NCBI GenBank assembly: GCA_024685175.1
Contig: JAIKWD010000008.1
Location: 42,022 to 106,021, forward strand
Reading direction: 5' to 3'
Length of the DNA: 64,000 nucleotides
Source of the DNA: Bacteroidales bacterium
Lineage (GTDB): Bacteria; Bacteroidota; Bacteroidia; Bacteroidales; WCHB1-69
In this document: positions 17,620-26,298 of the stretch, in pieces
Position numbering within the stretch: the first letter of the stretch is position 1
Layout of the letters: each line of letters opens with the position of its first letter
Position numbers and translations under genes: made by a program
Notes under the pieces: generated by a model
Seen by the model: only the letters and a program-made list of their open reading frames with translations
What the model was told of the DNA's origin: nothing
Databases searched by the model: none

Positions 17620-17627
17620 TATTTTTG
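17620..17627 (+). promoter_or_regulatory. Promoter -7 element of the MATE gene
   Basis: TATTTTTG matches TAnnTTTG and lies 19 bases before the ATG at 17647. It uses the T-run of the preceding terminator as its upstream half. Confidence 0.65.
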
Positions 17628-17646
17628 CCGCCTTTTTCAATAAACA

Positions 17647-18993
17647 ATGAACAAAACGACTTTATCCGTTAGCAATCGGGAGATCTGGCAAATCACCTAC
17701 CCTATCATTTTCGGCAATTTGGCGCAGACCATCATTGTATTGGTCAACACCATCTTTTTGGGACACGTGGGCAATGCCGAATTAGGGGCAGCCATGATGG
17801 CCGGCATGTACTATCTGGTGTTCACCACCATCACCCAGGGTTTTTCCGTTGGTGTACAAATCCTTGTTGCGCGGCGTCTCGGCGAAGGAAACATCACCCG
17901 AATCGGCAAGATCTTCGAACACGGACTGTACTTTACCATCCTGCTGGGTCTCACCTTGCTAGGAATAATGGGTTTCTTCACCCGCAGTTTTTTCTCGCAC
18001 ATCATAGAATCGCCTAACATATACGCATCTGCCATCAAGTTCATGGACTTCAGGCAGTGGGGCATCCTCTTTGTCAGCATCAATTTTCTGTTTCGCGCCC
18101 TTTACATTGGTCTCTCCAACACCAAGATAATCACCATCACCACACTAATGATGGCTGCGGTCAACATCTTTTTCGATTACACCTTGATATTCGGCCATTT
18201 TGGGTTGCCCGAGATGGGAGTAGCTGGTGCCGGTCTCTCCTCTGTATTGGCCGAAATGACCGCATTCATCACGTTCATTGTATACACCTTCATTAAGCTT
18301 CCATACAAACGATACCAGCTTTTTTCCTTCCAACGTTTTGAAGGGAGACTGCTTGGTTCCGTGCTCCGTATCTCCTTGCCGACAATGTTCCAGCGTTTGA
18401 TCTCCTTCGGATCATGGTTCTTGTTCTTCGCCATGATTGAGCATTTGGGCGAGCGGTCGATGGCCATCTCAGGTATCGTGCGAAGTGTGTACATGCTTTG
18501 CACCATTCCGGTGTTCGCATACAGTGCCACCGCCAACACCATCACCAGTCGTTTGATCGGTGCCGGCAAGCAAGACGAGATACCGCGTACATTGTTGCAA
18601 ATAGTAATGATGTCCACACTCACAGTGCTTCCCATCTTGGCCTTTTGTGCCATTTTCCCCGAACAAGTTGCCGCCATCTACACAGACGACAAGATGCTGG
18701 CTGCGCAATCCGTTCCGGCATTGTACACCATTTACATTGGCGCCATCATTATGACAGCTGCAATGGTCTACTTCGAGTTTGTCTCGGGCACGGGAAAGAC
18801 ACTCATAGCTTTGTTCCTGGAGACGGGAGTCATAATCGTATACATCATATACTTGCTTCTTTCCACCCACAAGTACCAGTTTGCCATTCAATGGGTCTGG
18901 TGTACAGAATGGGTGTATAGCTCATTGATTCTGCTCTTCTCGTTGGCTTTCCTCAAGTGGTATCCATGGCGTAAAAAATCGTCATTGGCATAA
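17647..18993 (+). CDS. MATE family efflux transporter
   Basis: The 448-residue inner-membrane protein has about twelve hydrophobic segments in two homologous halves, typical of MATE multidrug/Na+(H+) antiporters. Family-typical stretches are ITYPIIFGNLAQTIIVLVNTIFLGHVGN at the N-terminus and, in the second half, VLRISLPTMFQRLISFGSWFLFF near 240. MATE proteins export cationic drugs, metabolites or lipid-linked precursors; the substrate here is not predictable. The gene has its own promoter in the terminator tail of the preceding gene, and a likely terminator at 18998-19022, so it is probably transcribed alone. Confidence 0.9.
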   Translation: MNKTTLSVSNREIWQITYPIIFGNLAQTIIVLVNTIFLGHVGNAELGAAMMAGMYYLVFTTITQGFSVGVQILVARRLGEGNITRIGKIFEHGLYFTILLGLTLLGIMGFFTRSFFSHIIESPNIYASAIKFMDFRQWGILFVSINFLFRALYIGLSNTKIITITTLMMAAVNIFFDYTLIFGHFGLPEMGVAGAGLSSVLAEMTAFITFIVYTFIKLPYKRYQLFSFQRFEGRLLGSVLRISLPTMFQRLISFGSWFLFFAMIEHLGERSMAISGIVRSVYMLCTIPVFAYSATANTITSRLIGAGKQDEIPRTLLQIVMMSTLTVLPILAFCAIFPEQVAAIYTDDKMLAAQSVPALYTIYIGAIIMTAAMVYFEFVSGTGKTLIALFLETGVIIVYIIYLLLSTHKYQFAIQWVWCTEWVYSSLILLFSLAFLKWYPWRKKSSLA

Positions 18994-18997
18994 AAAA

Positions 18998-19022
18998 GGG
19001 AGACGCGACAAGCACGCCTCCC
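18998..19022 (+). terminator. Probable terminator after the MATE gene
   Basis: GGGAG (18998-19002) pairs with CTCCC (19018-19022), with an inner GCG/CGC stem. A T-rich stretch (about 19030-19042) follows after a short spacer. Confidence 0.5.
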
Positions 19023-19044
19023 TACCCTCTTATTATTTTTTTAC

Positions 19045-19260
19045 ATGGTCTTTTTTCATGAACATGAAGTAAAGACTATATCATTAACAAGCAACTATTC
19101 GGGATCGGGCAGAAAGAAAGTGGGACCGAATTCCATTCCTTATCCATAGTGTAGGGATTCGACTTCCCTCTTAAGACGAACAAGGAAGAACGAGCCCCAC
19201 CTTATGTATTGGCAATTAAGCATACATACAGATGAGCGTTCTTCTCGTATTCCGGTCTTA
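19045..19260. ncRNA. Structured, probably non-coding RNA of unknown class
   Basis: The 430-base gap between MATE and hflX has no convincing reading frame but has nested pairing. GTGGG (19120-19124) pairs with CCCAC (19196-19200), TTCCTT (19136-19141) with AAGGAA (19182-19187), and AGGGA (19153-19157) with TCCCT (19165-19169). The innermost stem closes a 7-base TTCGACT loop that looks like a T-loop. ATGTAT/ATACAT (19204-19227) forms a further hairpin on the 3' side. A rod with a terminal stem and a bubble carrying a side hairpin resembles 6S RNA in outline, but no diagnostic sequence is recognised. A leftward TATCTTTG at 19352-19359 could drive it on the complementary strand. Strand and class are undecided. 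Confidence 0.3.
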
Positions 19261-19388
19261 AAGATGAATTTGTCGAATTTCACACTATCGGAACAAGCGA
19301 AAAAGCGCTATAACAATATGTCACTGGCGACTATACGGCCGTCAGCGGGTGCAAAGATAAACAAAATATGAGATACGGGGATTTTTTT

Positions 19389-19396
19389 TATTTTTG
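19389..19396 (+). promoter_or_regulatory. Promoter -7 element of hflX
   Basis: TATTTTTG follows a T-tract and lies 26 bases before the ATG at 19423. It matches TAnnTTTG. No clear -33 TTG is present. Confidence 0.6.
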
Positions 19397-19422
19397 CGAC
19401 CTATACAATTCTAGCATAAAAG

Positions 19423-20613
19423 ATGCCGAAAGCCCTAATCCCCACACCACAAGAACACGCCGTCCTGCTGGCCGTTTCCACTCCATCCGTCACAGAAGAA
19501 AAAACCAAGGAATACTTGGACGAATTATCTTTTCTGGTAGACACTGCGGGTGGCGAAGCCGTAGCGCAGTTCACTCAAAACTTGCAACATCCTGACACGC
19601 GCACCTACTTCGGGTCGGGCAAGATCCGCGATGTGGCCGAGTACATCCACGAGCACAACATCGACTTTGTGGTGGTCGATGACGAGCTTTCGCCATCCCA
19701 ACAACGTAACATGGAGAGCATTCTGGGCTGTCGAGTGATGGACCGCACCCACCTCATCCTCGACATCTTCGCCAAGCGCGCACAAACGGCCCACGCCAAA
19801 GTGCAGGTGGAGCTCGCCCAATACAAGTACCTGCTCCCGCGACTGACGGGCATGTGGACGCACTTGGAAAAACAACGTGGCGGTATTGGTATGCGCGGAC
19901 CAGGTGAAAAGGAGATTGAGACCGACCGTCGTATTATACGCAATCGCATATCCTTGCTGGAAGGCAAGCTCAAAGACATAGATCGGCAGAAGGCCACCCA
20001 ACGCGGGCATCGCGACAAGTTCGTTCGCGTGGCGCTTGTGGGCTACACCAACGTGGGCAAATCGACCCTGATGAACGTCCTTAGCAACGCCGAAGTCTTT
20101 GCCGAGAACAAATTGTTCGCCACACTGGACACAACCGTCCGCAAAGTTGTGTTCGGCAACCTGCCCTTCCTCCTCTCCGACACCGTCGGTTTTATCCGCA
20201 AACTGCCTCATAGCCTGGTAGAATCGTTCAAATCCACCCTCGATGAGATTCGTGAGACCGACCTCCTTCTCCATGTCGTTGACATCAGTCATCCCGACTT
20301 TGAAGAACAAATTGCCGTGGTTAACCAGACTTTGGATGAGATTCATGCTGGAGACAAACCTATGATTACTATATTCAATAAGATAGACCAATACCATTGG
20401 GTAGAAAAAGATCCTGACGACCTCACGCCCAAGACCAAGGAGAACACCACCCTTGAAGAGCTCAAAGCCACCTGGATGGCCAAAGGCGGACATAAGACTT
20501 TTTTCATCTCTGCCAAGACAAAAGAAAACGTAAACGAGATGAAAGAAATGCTATACGAAGAAATCAAAAAATTACATATTCAGATATATCCTTACAATAA
20601 TTTCCTATATTAA
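19423..20613 (+). CDS. hflX: GTPase HflX
   Basis: The 396-residue cytoplasmic GTPase binds ribosomes and helps split stalled or heat-damaged 70S particles. The N-terminal HflX domain (about 1-175) contains the glycine-rich GGIGMRGPGEKEIETDRR near residues 150-165. The G domain has G1 GYTNVGKST near 206, G3 DTVGFI near 250 and G4 NKID near 320. The length is slightly shorter than the E. coli protein, as is common in Bacteroidota. It is transcribed from its own promoter and has no close downstream partner: a 456-base gap with a riboswitch follows. Confidence 0.95.
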   Translation: MPKALIPTPQEHAVLLAVSTPSVTEEKTKEYLDELSFLVDTAGGEAVAQFTQNLQHPDTRTYFGSGKIRDVAEYIHEHNIDFVVVDDELSPSQQRNMESILGCRVMDRTHLILDIFAKRAQTAHAKVQVELAQYKYLLPRLTGMWTHLEKQRGGIGMRGPGEKEIETDRRIIRNRISLLEGKLKDIDRQKATQRGHRDKFVRVALVGYTNVGKSTLMNVLSNAEVFAENKLFATLDTTVRKVVFGNLPFLLSDTVGFIRKLPHSLVESFKSTLDEIRETDLLLHVVDISHPDFEEQIAVVNQTLDEIHAGDKPMITIFNKIDQYHWVEKDPDDLTPKTKENTTLEELKATWMAKGGHKTFFISAKTKENVNEMKEMLYEEIKKLHIQIYPYNNFLY

Positions 20614-20798
20614 GAAATATTTTTAAAACACTAATAATCAATATTTTGCAACGATTATATTAGGATTGGAGACTATATTTCATGCTAAAAATAGTTATTA
20701 ACATTTTTTTGTAAAACGTCTCAACTCGTCTATAGAAGCGGCTCTTAGATGTGGATAAATCCAAGTCCTTGGAGCTGGTCCAACACCGTTAAAAATCC

Positions 20799-20806
20799 TA
20801 TTTTTG
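20799..20806 (+). promoter_or_regulatory. Probable promoter of the riboswitch-nrdDG transcript
   Basis: TATTTTTG lies just upstream of the cobalamin aptamer. A start a few bases downstream would place the whole aptamer in the mRNA leader. Confidence 0.6.
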
Positions 20807-20811
20807 TAGCC

Positions 20812-20975
20812 GGATTCAGGTTCCAAAAGATTAATAGGGAATCCTGTGCAAATCAGGAGCTATTCCCGTAGCTGTAAGTTCTTTTTAGTCTTTCTGACAT
20901 AATGCCACTGACAAGAAACTGTTGGGAAGGTGTTGGAAAGCGGAACAAGCCAGAAGACCTGCCTGCATCTGCATA
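20812..20975 (+). promoter_or_regulatory. Cobalamin (B12) riboswitch controlling nrdDG
   Basis: The 164-base region contains the core of a cobalamin aptamer in the right order. TAGGGAATCCTGTGCAAATC (about 20834-20853) is followed by the complementary GGAGCTATTCCCGTAGCTG, then TGCCACTG near 20903, GGGAAGG near 20924, and the B12 box AAGCCAGAAGACCTGCC at 20947-20963. This class binds adenosyl- or methylcobalamin and normally lowers expression when the cofactor is present. The aptamer ends about 95 bases before the nrdD ATG. The intervening bases contain short complementary segments (for example AGGA/TCCT around 21010-21026) that may form the expression platform. No long T-run terminator is obvious, so translational control is likelier. 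Confidence 0.92.
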
Positions 20976-21069
20976 GTAGCTTTCGGGATAAAAGCATGCT
21001 TGTCCATTAGGATATTTTTATTCCTGTAAGCTGTTTATATGAACAACTTAACAAACCATACCTATACCT

Positions 21070-23175
21070 ATGATCGAAGACACCTATATAATTAAGAGAA
21101 ACGGCAAAAGAGAGCCTTTTTCCATGGAGAAAATCCGGAATGCTGTAACCAAGGCTTTCGTCTCCGTGGGTTCCTTTCCTTCCCAGGAGGACATGATCAA
21201 CATTTTGGGCCGTCTCTCCATTTTCGATGGCATTGCCGTGGAAGAAGTCCAAAACCAAGTGGAAAAATCTCTGATGGCCGAGCGCTACTATGAGGTTGCC
21301 AAGGCGTATATTCTTTATCGCCAAAAGCATTATGAAGACCGTGAGGTCAAGGACAAGTTGGATTTCCTGATCAACTATTGCAATGCCAAGAACGCAGCCA
21401 CGGGCAGCAAGTACGACGCAAACGCCAATGTGGAGAAGAAGAACATCGCCACATTGATCGGAGAGCTGCCGAAGTCAAGCTTCATTCGTCTTAACCGCCG
21501 TATGCTGTGCGACAAAATCAAAGAGTTATATGGCAAAGAGGTGTCCGACAAATACTTGTATCTTCTCAACCATCACTTCATCTATAAGAATGACGAGACT
21601 AGCATTGCCAACTATTGTGCGAGTATCACCATGTATCCATGGTTGCTGAACGGCACTCAAAGCATTGGCGGCAACGCCACGCGGCCTACCAACCTCAAGT
21701 CATTCTGTGGCGGTTTCATCAACATGGTGTTCATGGTGTCCAGCATGTTGAGCGGTGCCTGCGCCACGCCCGAGTTCCTGATGTACCTCAACTATTTCGT
21801 TGGGTTAGAGTATGGTAAGGATTATTACAAGAACCCCGACAAAGTGGTCGACTTGTCAGTGAAGCAACGCTCCATCGACAAAATCATCACCGACTGTTTC
21901 GAGCAGGTGGTCTATTCCATCAACCAGCCTACGGGCGCACGTAACTTCCAATCCGTGTTCTGGAACATCTCTTACTACGACAAGTACTACTTCAAGAGCC
22001 TGTTTGGCGAGTTCCGTTTCCCTGATGGAAGCCAGCCGGAATGGGAGTCCGTCAGTTGGCTGCAGAAACGTTTCATGCGTTGGTTCAACGAAGAACGTAC
22101 CCGTGCCGTGCTGACCTTCCCCGTAGAGACGATGGCCCTGCTGTCCGAGAATGGAGACATCAAAGACAAAGAGTACGCCGATTTCACCGCGAAGATGTAT
22201 TCCGAGGGGCATTCTTTCTTCACCTACGTCAGCGACAATGCCGACTCGTTAAGTAGCTGCTGCCGTTTGCGCAACGAGATCCAGGACAACGGTTTCAGCT
22301 ACACCCTGGGCGCCGGCGGTGTCTCCACCGGATCCAAGAGTGTGCTTACCATCAATCTCAACCGTTGCATCCAACAGGCCCACCGCGAAGATGTACCTTT
22401 CCTCAAATATTTGGAAGAGATCGTCGATCTGACTCATAAAGTGCAAGTTGCCTACAACGAGAACCTCAAATACTTGTTATCAAAAGGCATGTTGCCACTT
22501 TTCGACGCTGGTTTCATCGCCATCCAACGCCAGTATCTCACCATCGGCATCAACGGATTGGTGGAGGCAGCTGAATTCGAAGGCATCCCCATCAACGACA
22601 ACCCTGAGTATCAGAAATTCATAGAAGACATCTTGGGACTTATCGAGAAGTACAACAAAAAATACCGTCGTAAAGACCTGCTCTTCAACTGCGAAATGAT
22701 CCCTGCGGAAAATGTGGGTGTAAAACACGCAAAATGGGACAGCGAAGACGGCTACCAAGTGCCTCGCGAGTGCTACAACAGCTATTTCTACATTGTGGAA
22801 GACGATTCTCTCAACGTCATCGACAAGTTCAAATTACATGGCCGCAACTACATTACCCACCTTACCGGCGGATCGGCCTTGCACATGAACCTGGAAGAGC
22901 ATCTCTCCCAGAAACAGTATCGCCAACTGTTACGCGTAGCTGCACAAGAAGGTTGCAACTACTTCACGTTCAACATCCCCAACACGGTGTGCAACGACTG
23001 CGGACACATCGACAAACGCTATCTGCACGAATGCCCTCACTGCCACAGCAAAAACTTGGATTACCTCACCCGTATCATCGGTTATATGAAGCGTGTCAGC
23101 AACTTCTCGCACGCTCGCCAGAAAGAGGCAGCCAGACGCTACTATACCAAGGTAGGCAAGAATGAAATTTCATAA
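21070..23175 (+). CDS. nrdD: Anaerobic (class III) ribonucleoside-triphosphate reductase
   Basis: The 701-residue glycyl-radical enzyme makes deoxyribonucleotides without oxygen. An ATP-cone (about 3-95, starting YIIKRNGKREPFSMEKIRNA) is the allosteric site. The barrel domain holds a cysteine pair in SLSSCCRLRNE near 395-405. The C-terminus has a four-cysteine zinc site (CNDCG and CPHCH, about 640-660) followed by the radical glycine, Gly671, in RIIGYM. It needs the activase NrdG, encoded with a 14-base overlap. The upstream cobalamin riboswitch suggests the cell uses this enzyme when B12 is scarce. That implies a B12-dependent (class II) reductase elsewhere, which is inference. Confidence 0.96.
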   Translation: MIEDTYIIKRNGKREPFSMEKIRNAVTKAFVSVGSFPSQEDMINILGRLSIFDGIAVEEVQNQVEKSLMAERYYEVAKAYILYRQKHYEDREVKDKLDFLINYCNAKNAATGSKYDANANVEKKNIATLIGELPKSSFIRLNRRMLCDKIKELYGKEVSDKYLYLLNHHFIYKNDETSIANYCASITMYPWLLNGTQSIGGNATRPTNLKSFCGGFINMVFMVSSMLSGACATPEFLMYLNYFVGLEYGKDYYKNPDKVVDLSVKQRSIDKIITDCFEQVVYSINQPTGARNFQSVFWNISYYDKYYFKSLFGEFRFPDGSQPEWESVSWLQKRFMRWFNEERTRAVLTFPVETMALLSENGDIKDKEYADFTAKMYSEGHSFFTYVSDNADSLSSCCRLRNEIQDNGFSYTLGAGGVSTGSKSVLTINLNRCIQQAHREDVPFLKYLEEIVDLTHKVQVAYNENLKYLLSKGMLPLFDAGFIAIQRQYLTIGINGLVEAAEFEGIPINDNPEYQKFIEDILGLIEKYNKKYRRKDLLFNCEMIPAENVGVKHAKWDSEDGYQVPRECYNSYFYIVEDDSLNVIDKFKLHGRNYITHLTGGSALHMNLEEHLSQKQYRQLLRVAAQEGCNYFTFNIPNTVCNDCGHIDKRYLHECPHCHSKNLDYLTRIIGYMKRVSNFSHARQKEAARRYYTKVGKNEIS

Positions 23176-23614
23176 TTTCGACATCGTCTTCCAGGAGATT
23201 CCCGACGAGGTGACTCTCGCCGTCAACATCACCAATTGTCCGAACCACTGCGAACAGTGCCATAGTCCGCACCTACAGACGGACACGGGTGAATTGTTGT
23301 CCACCGATGCCATCGACTGTCTATTGGACCGATACGGCGAGCTCATCACTTGTTTCTGTTTTATGGGCGGCGATGCCGACATACCCGAGTTGGAGCGGTT
23401 GGCACAACATATCTGCGACCATTACGAGTTGAAGATCGGGTGGTATTCCGGCCGCACCTTTATGCCACCTCATCCAGAACTCTTCGACTATGTCAAACTC
23501 GGCCCCTACCTGCCCGAGCGCGGCAGTCTCAAATCACCCAACACAAACCAACGACTCTATCGTCGGGATGACGAAGAATGGGTGGATATAACCGATAGGT
23601 TCTGGAAAAAATAA
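23162..23614 (+). CDS. nrdG: Anaerobic ribonucleotide reductase activating protein (radical SAM)
   Basis: This 150-residue radical-SAM activase carries the cluster motif CPNHCEQCH (CxxxCxxC) at residues about 26-34. It uses SAM and a [4Fe-4S] cluster to abstract hydrogen from Gly671 of NrdD. A glycine-rich GGDAD near residue 65 corresponds to the SAM-binding GGE position. The start codon lies inside the last codons of nrdD (14-base overlap), consistent with translational coupling. Its length is at the short end of the family. It is convergent with xseA, 32 bases away. Confidence 0.95.
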   Translation: MKFHNFDIVFQEIPDEVTLAVNITNCPNHCEQCHSPHLQTDTGELLSTDAIDCLLDRYGELITCFCFMGGDADIPELERLAQHICDHYELKIGWYSGRTFMPPHPELFDYVKLGPYLPERGSLKSPNTNQRLYRRDDEEWVDITDRFWKK

Positions 23615-23646
23615 CTGCCTGCAGATATCGCTGACGGACGCAGATT

Positions 23647-25050
23647 TTATTGCTTTGCGTCTGACACGACACTCGTCACCTCGCCCTTGTAGAGTTGGGT
23701 CACAAGTTCATCGCCTTTTTTCAAGCCCTTTGTGTTCGTCACGGCTTTGCCGTTGTGACGCGTAATGCTAAATCCGCGTTTCAGGATGTTGTCGGGGTGC
23801 AGGATCCGTACCTTGTCTTCCATGGTGGTCACTAATTCTTGCTGACGCACCAACATTCGGGATGCCTCGGCCTCCAATTGACGGGCCACTTCCTGCACCT
23901 GCCCACGCTCAAAGGAGACTCGCTCGGCATAGAGTCTCATCACATCGGCCCAACTTTGGTCAAGGGCATTACCTTGGATGAGCAACAACTCTTTTGACTT
24001 CAGGGCAACCAGTTGGGCAAACTGCCCCAACTGCTGCCGATGGCCAGACAAGATTTTGGGAGCGGCAATCCGGCAGGATGCATCAAACTCCAGCAATTGC
24101 TGCTTCTGATCAGCAAAAATCTCCTGTGCACGCTTGGCAATCGCATTGAAGGCCTCCTGAACCTTCTCGTCGAAAGCCGTAAAATAGCCAATGAGGGCAA
24201 AAGCCACATCCGTTGGGGTGATGTTGTACGTGTGCGCCACCATATCGGTGATACTCAGATTAGTGGAGTGGCCGATTCCCGTAAACACGGGCAATGGGAA
24301 CGTCGCCACTTTGTAGGCCATCTCATATTCATCGTAACAACTCAGTCCCACATCGCCGCCACCGCCTCGCACGATGACCACAACGTCGAACTCATTCTGC
24401 CGCATCTCGATTTCCGACAAGCGTCCAGTAATGCCAACGACGGCTTTGTCTCCTTGCAGAATTGACGGAAACAACTCCGTTTCGAAGCGATACTCGCTCT
24501 TGTTGCCATTGAGCGTTGTAATGAAATCGCTGAAGCCCTTGCTGGTCTCCACCGAAATCACGGCAATGCGCTTGGGCAACGTCGGCATCGGCAGGTTCTT
24601 ATTCTTCGTAAACACACCCTCTTTCTTAAGACGGGCGATGACTGCATTGCGGTTTTTCACCATCTCGCCCAACGTATAGGTAGGCTCGATGTCTTGGATG
24701 TGCAGGGCCAAGCCGTGCTTCGGACTGAACTCGATGGTGGCCAGGCACAGAATGCCGATGTTCTCTTTGAGGGGAGAACCCGTTATCTGCACAAAGCGTT
24801 CATTGATTCTCTTATACGAATCAGACCAAATAATGGCCCGCATTTCGGCCTTGATGCCGTTACCTTCCTTCTCAACCAATTCGGGATAGCAGTGACCGCT
24901 ATGGGGATAATAGTTCAGTTTAAGAATCTCGGCCTTGATGAAATAGGGCTGGGGATAGGTACGTTCCACCACCCGATGCAAGCTCATGGCAATCTCGGAC
25001 AGTGTAAAGACCGGTTTTCCCTGAAATGTTTCCCTTTGTGAATCCATCAT
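23647..25050 (-). CDS. xseA: Exodeoxyribonuclease VII large subunit
   Basis: The 467-residue protein is the large subunit of exonuclease VII, which degrades single-stranded DNA to short acid-soluble fragments. It begins with an OB-fold DNA-binding domain (about 15-110, with YFIKAEILKLN). The catalytic domain has PKRIAVISVETSKGFSDF near 160 and the conserved VVIVRGGGGD near 225. A long helical region (about 290-410) precedes the C-terminus, with ILKRGFSITRHNGKAV near 430. The start overlaps the pyrC stop (TAATG); a second ATG one codon later is also possible. No small subunit xseB lies adjacent. Confidence 0.93.
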   Translation of the reverse strand: MMDSQRETFQGKPVFTLSEIAMSLHRVVERTYPQPYFIKAEILKLNYYPHSGHCYPELVEKEGNGIKAEMRAIIWSDSYKRINERFVQITGSPLKENIGILCLATIEFSPKHGLALHIQDIEPTYTLGEMVKNRNAVIARLKKEGVFTKNKNLPMPTLPKRIAVISVETSKGFSDFITTLNGNKSEYRFETELFPSILQGDKAVVGITGRLSEIEMRQNEFDVVVIVRGGGGDVGLSCYDEYEMAYKVATFPLPVFTGIGHSTNLSITDMVAHTYNITPTDVAFALIGYFTAFDEKVQEAFNAIAKRAQEIFADQKQQLLEFDASCRIAAPKILSGHRQQLGQFAQLVALKSKELLLIQGNALDQSWADVMRLYAERVSFERGQVQEVARQLEAEASRMLVRQQELVTTMEDKVRILHPDNILKRGFSITRHNGKAVTNTKGLKKGDELVTQLYKGEVTSVVSDAKQ

Positions 25051-26219
25051 TATGCTTTATACACAGTTTTGCTTTCCCTGACCGTTTCAAGCACCTTACC
25101 ATAGACCACCTGTCCTTCAAAAGGAGTGTTTTTGCCCCTGGAGGCAAATTCTTCGGCATGAATAGTATAAGGATTGTCAAGGTCGACTTTCACGAAGTCA
25201 GCCATCATTCCCTCTTTGAAACTACCTTTAGGAAGTCTCATCATAGCGGAAGGTGTGGTGGACATCAGTTTTACCAAATGGTTAAGGGTAAGGAAGCCTC
25301 CTTTCACCAACTTAGTATAGCATAGGGCGAAAGCCGTTTCGATTCCGGATATACCATTGGCGCCATGCGTCTTATCCTCTGGCGTGTGCGGGGCATGGTC
25401 GGTGCTAATCGTATCGGCCGTACCATCCTGCAGGGCTTTGATGAGGGCTTCTATGTCGGCATCGTCGCGGAAAGGTGGCGCCACGCGATAGTGGTTGGCC
25501 TGCTCCGCGTTGAAATAGATATGATGCGGGCAAACCTCGCACGAGACGTGCAGGCCCTTGGCCTTGGCTGCGGCGATGGCCTGTATGGACTCTATGGTGC
25601 TGACGTGGCAGAAATGGATGCTGCCGCCCGTCTTTTCGCATAGCGCCAAATCCCTGAAAGTCATGGCGTTTTCGGCCATTCGGAGGTCGGCCGGGCTGTA
25701 GCGGGCATCCTCTTCGTGCGCCATGATGAGGAAGTCTTTCTTTTTACAGATGTTGAAGATTTCCTCCATCACGTCATCGCGGTTCACCCCCTTGCCATCA
25801 TCGGACACAAAGGGGATTGTGCCGGCTGGAATATTCAGCAGATGAGAACAGTCCTGACCTTTTTCCTCCAAGGTCATGCTGACCACTTGGTTGGCATAAA
25901 CAAGACCCAAAGCATGAATGCGTGTTTCCACATCACGAGCTTGTTGCATGGAGCTGACCACCGGCTTCGTATTAGGCATCAGATTGACGGCCGTATAGCC
26001 TCCCCGGACAGCCGCACGGCTACCTGATTCTATATCTTCCTTGTAGGTAAATCCAGGATCTCTGAAATGGGCATGCAAATCTGTAAAGGCCGGCAGCCAT
26101 ACAGGATCGGAAGGGTTAGGCTTTTCATCCAAGATCTGCACTTCCTGAATCAGTCCGTTTTCCACAATCACGTTGGCCATTACATCCAGCGTGTCGTCAA
26201 TGATGTGTACGTTATTCAT
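25050..26219 (-). CDS. pyrC: Dihydroorotase (type I)
   Basis: This 389-residue zinc amidohydrolase interconverts carbamoyl-aspartate and dihydroorotate in pyrimidine synthesis. The metal-binding HxH motif is in FTDLHAHFRDPGFTYKEDI near residue 48. Later metal ligands are in the histidine blocks IHFCHVST near 200 and VCPHH near 230. The catalytic Asp is in TISTDHAPHTPEDK near 305. The length and the DPGF/ISTDHAPH motifs indicate the class I (multifunctional-type) enzyme rather than the short E. coli PyrC. The gene is translationally coupled to xseA. It has a 79-base gap upstream that contains the mscL terminator. Confidence 0.94.
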   Translation of the reverse strand: MNNVHIIDDTLDVMANVIVENGLIQEVQILDEKPNPSDPVWLPAFTDLHAHFRDPGFTYKEDIESGSRAAVRGGYTAVNLMPNTKPVVSSMQQARDVETRIHALGLVYANQVVSMTLEEKGQDCSHLLNIPAGTIPFVSDDGKGVNRDDVMEEIFNICKKKDFLIMAHEEDARYSPADLRMAENAMTFRDLALCEKTGGSIHFCHVSTIESIQAIAAAKAKGLHVSCEVCPHHIYFNAEQANHYRVAPPFRDDADIEALIKALQDGTADTISTDHAPHTPEDKTHGANGISGIETAFALCYTKLVKGGFLTLNHLVKLMSTTPSAMMRLPKGSFKEGMMADFVKVDLDNPYTIHAEEFASRGKNTPFEGQVVYGKVLETVRESKTVYKA

Positions 26220-26252
26220 GTCTGGTTAGATTATAGAATATGACAAAAAAAT

Positions 26253-26279
26253 AGGAGAGGTTTCTGAAGGCCCTCTCCT
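26253..26279 (-). terminator. Terminator after mscL
   Basis: On the complementary strand AGGAGAGG (26279-26272) pairs with CCTCTCCT (26260-26253), with an 11-base loop, and a T-run follows (complement of A-run 26244-26251). It separates mscL from the downstream pyrC-xseA unit. Confidence 0.8.
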
Positions 26280-26298
26280 ATCTGCAATTAGTTATCTG

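Noticed and set aside
19120..19200. A tRNA or tmRNA suggested by the TTCGACT T-loop
   Set aside because: No acceptor stem, D-arm, tag frame or CCA end could be found on either strand. It is kept only as an unclassified structured region.
23612..23665. Terminator between nrdG and xseA
   Set aside because: GACGCA/TGCGTC can pair across a 13-base loop but has no T-run and includes the xseA stop, so it is too weak to annotate.
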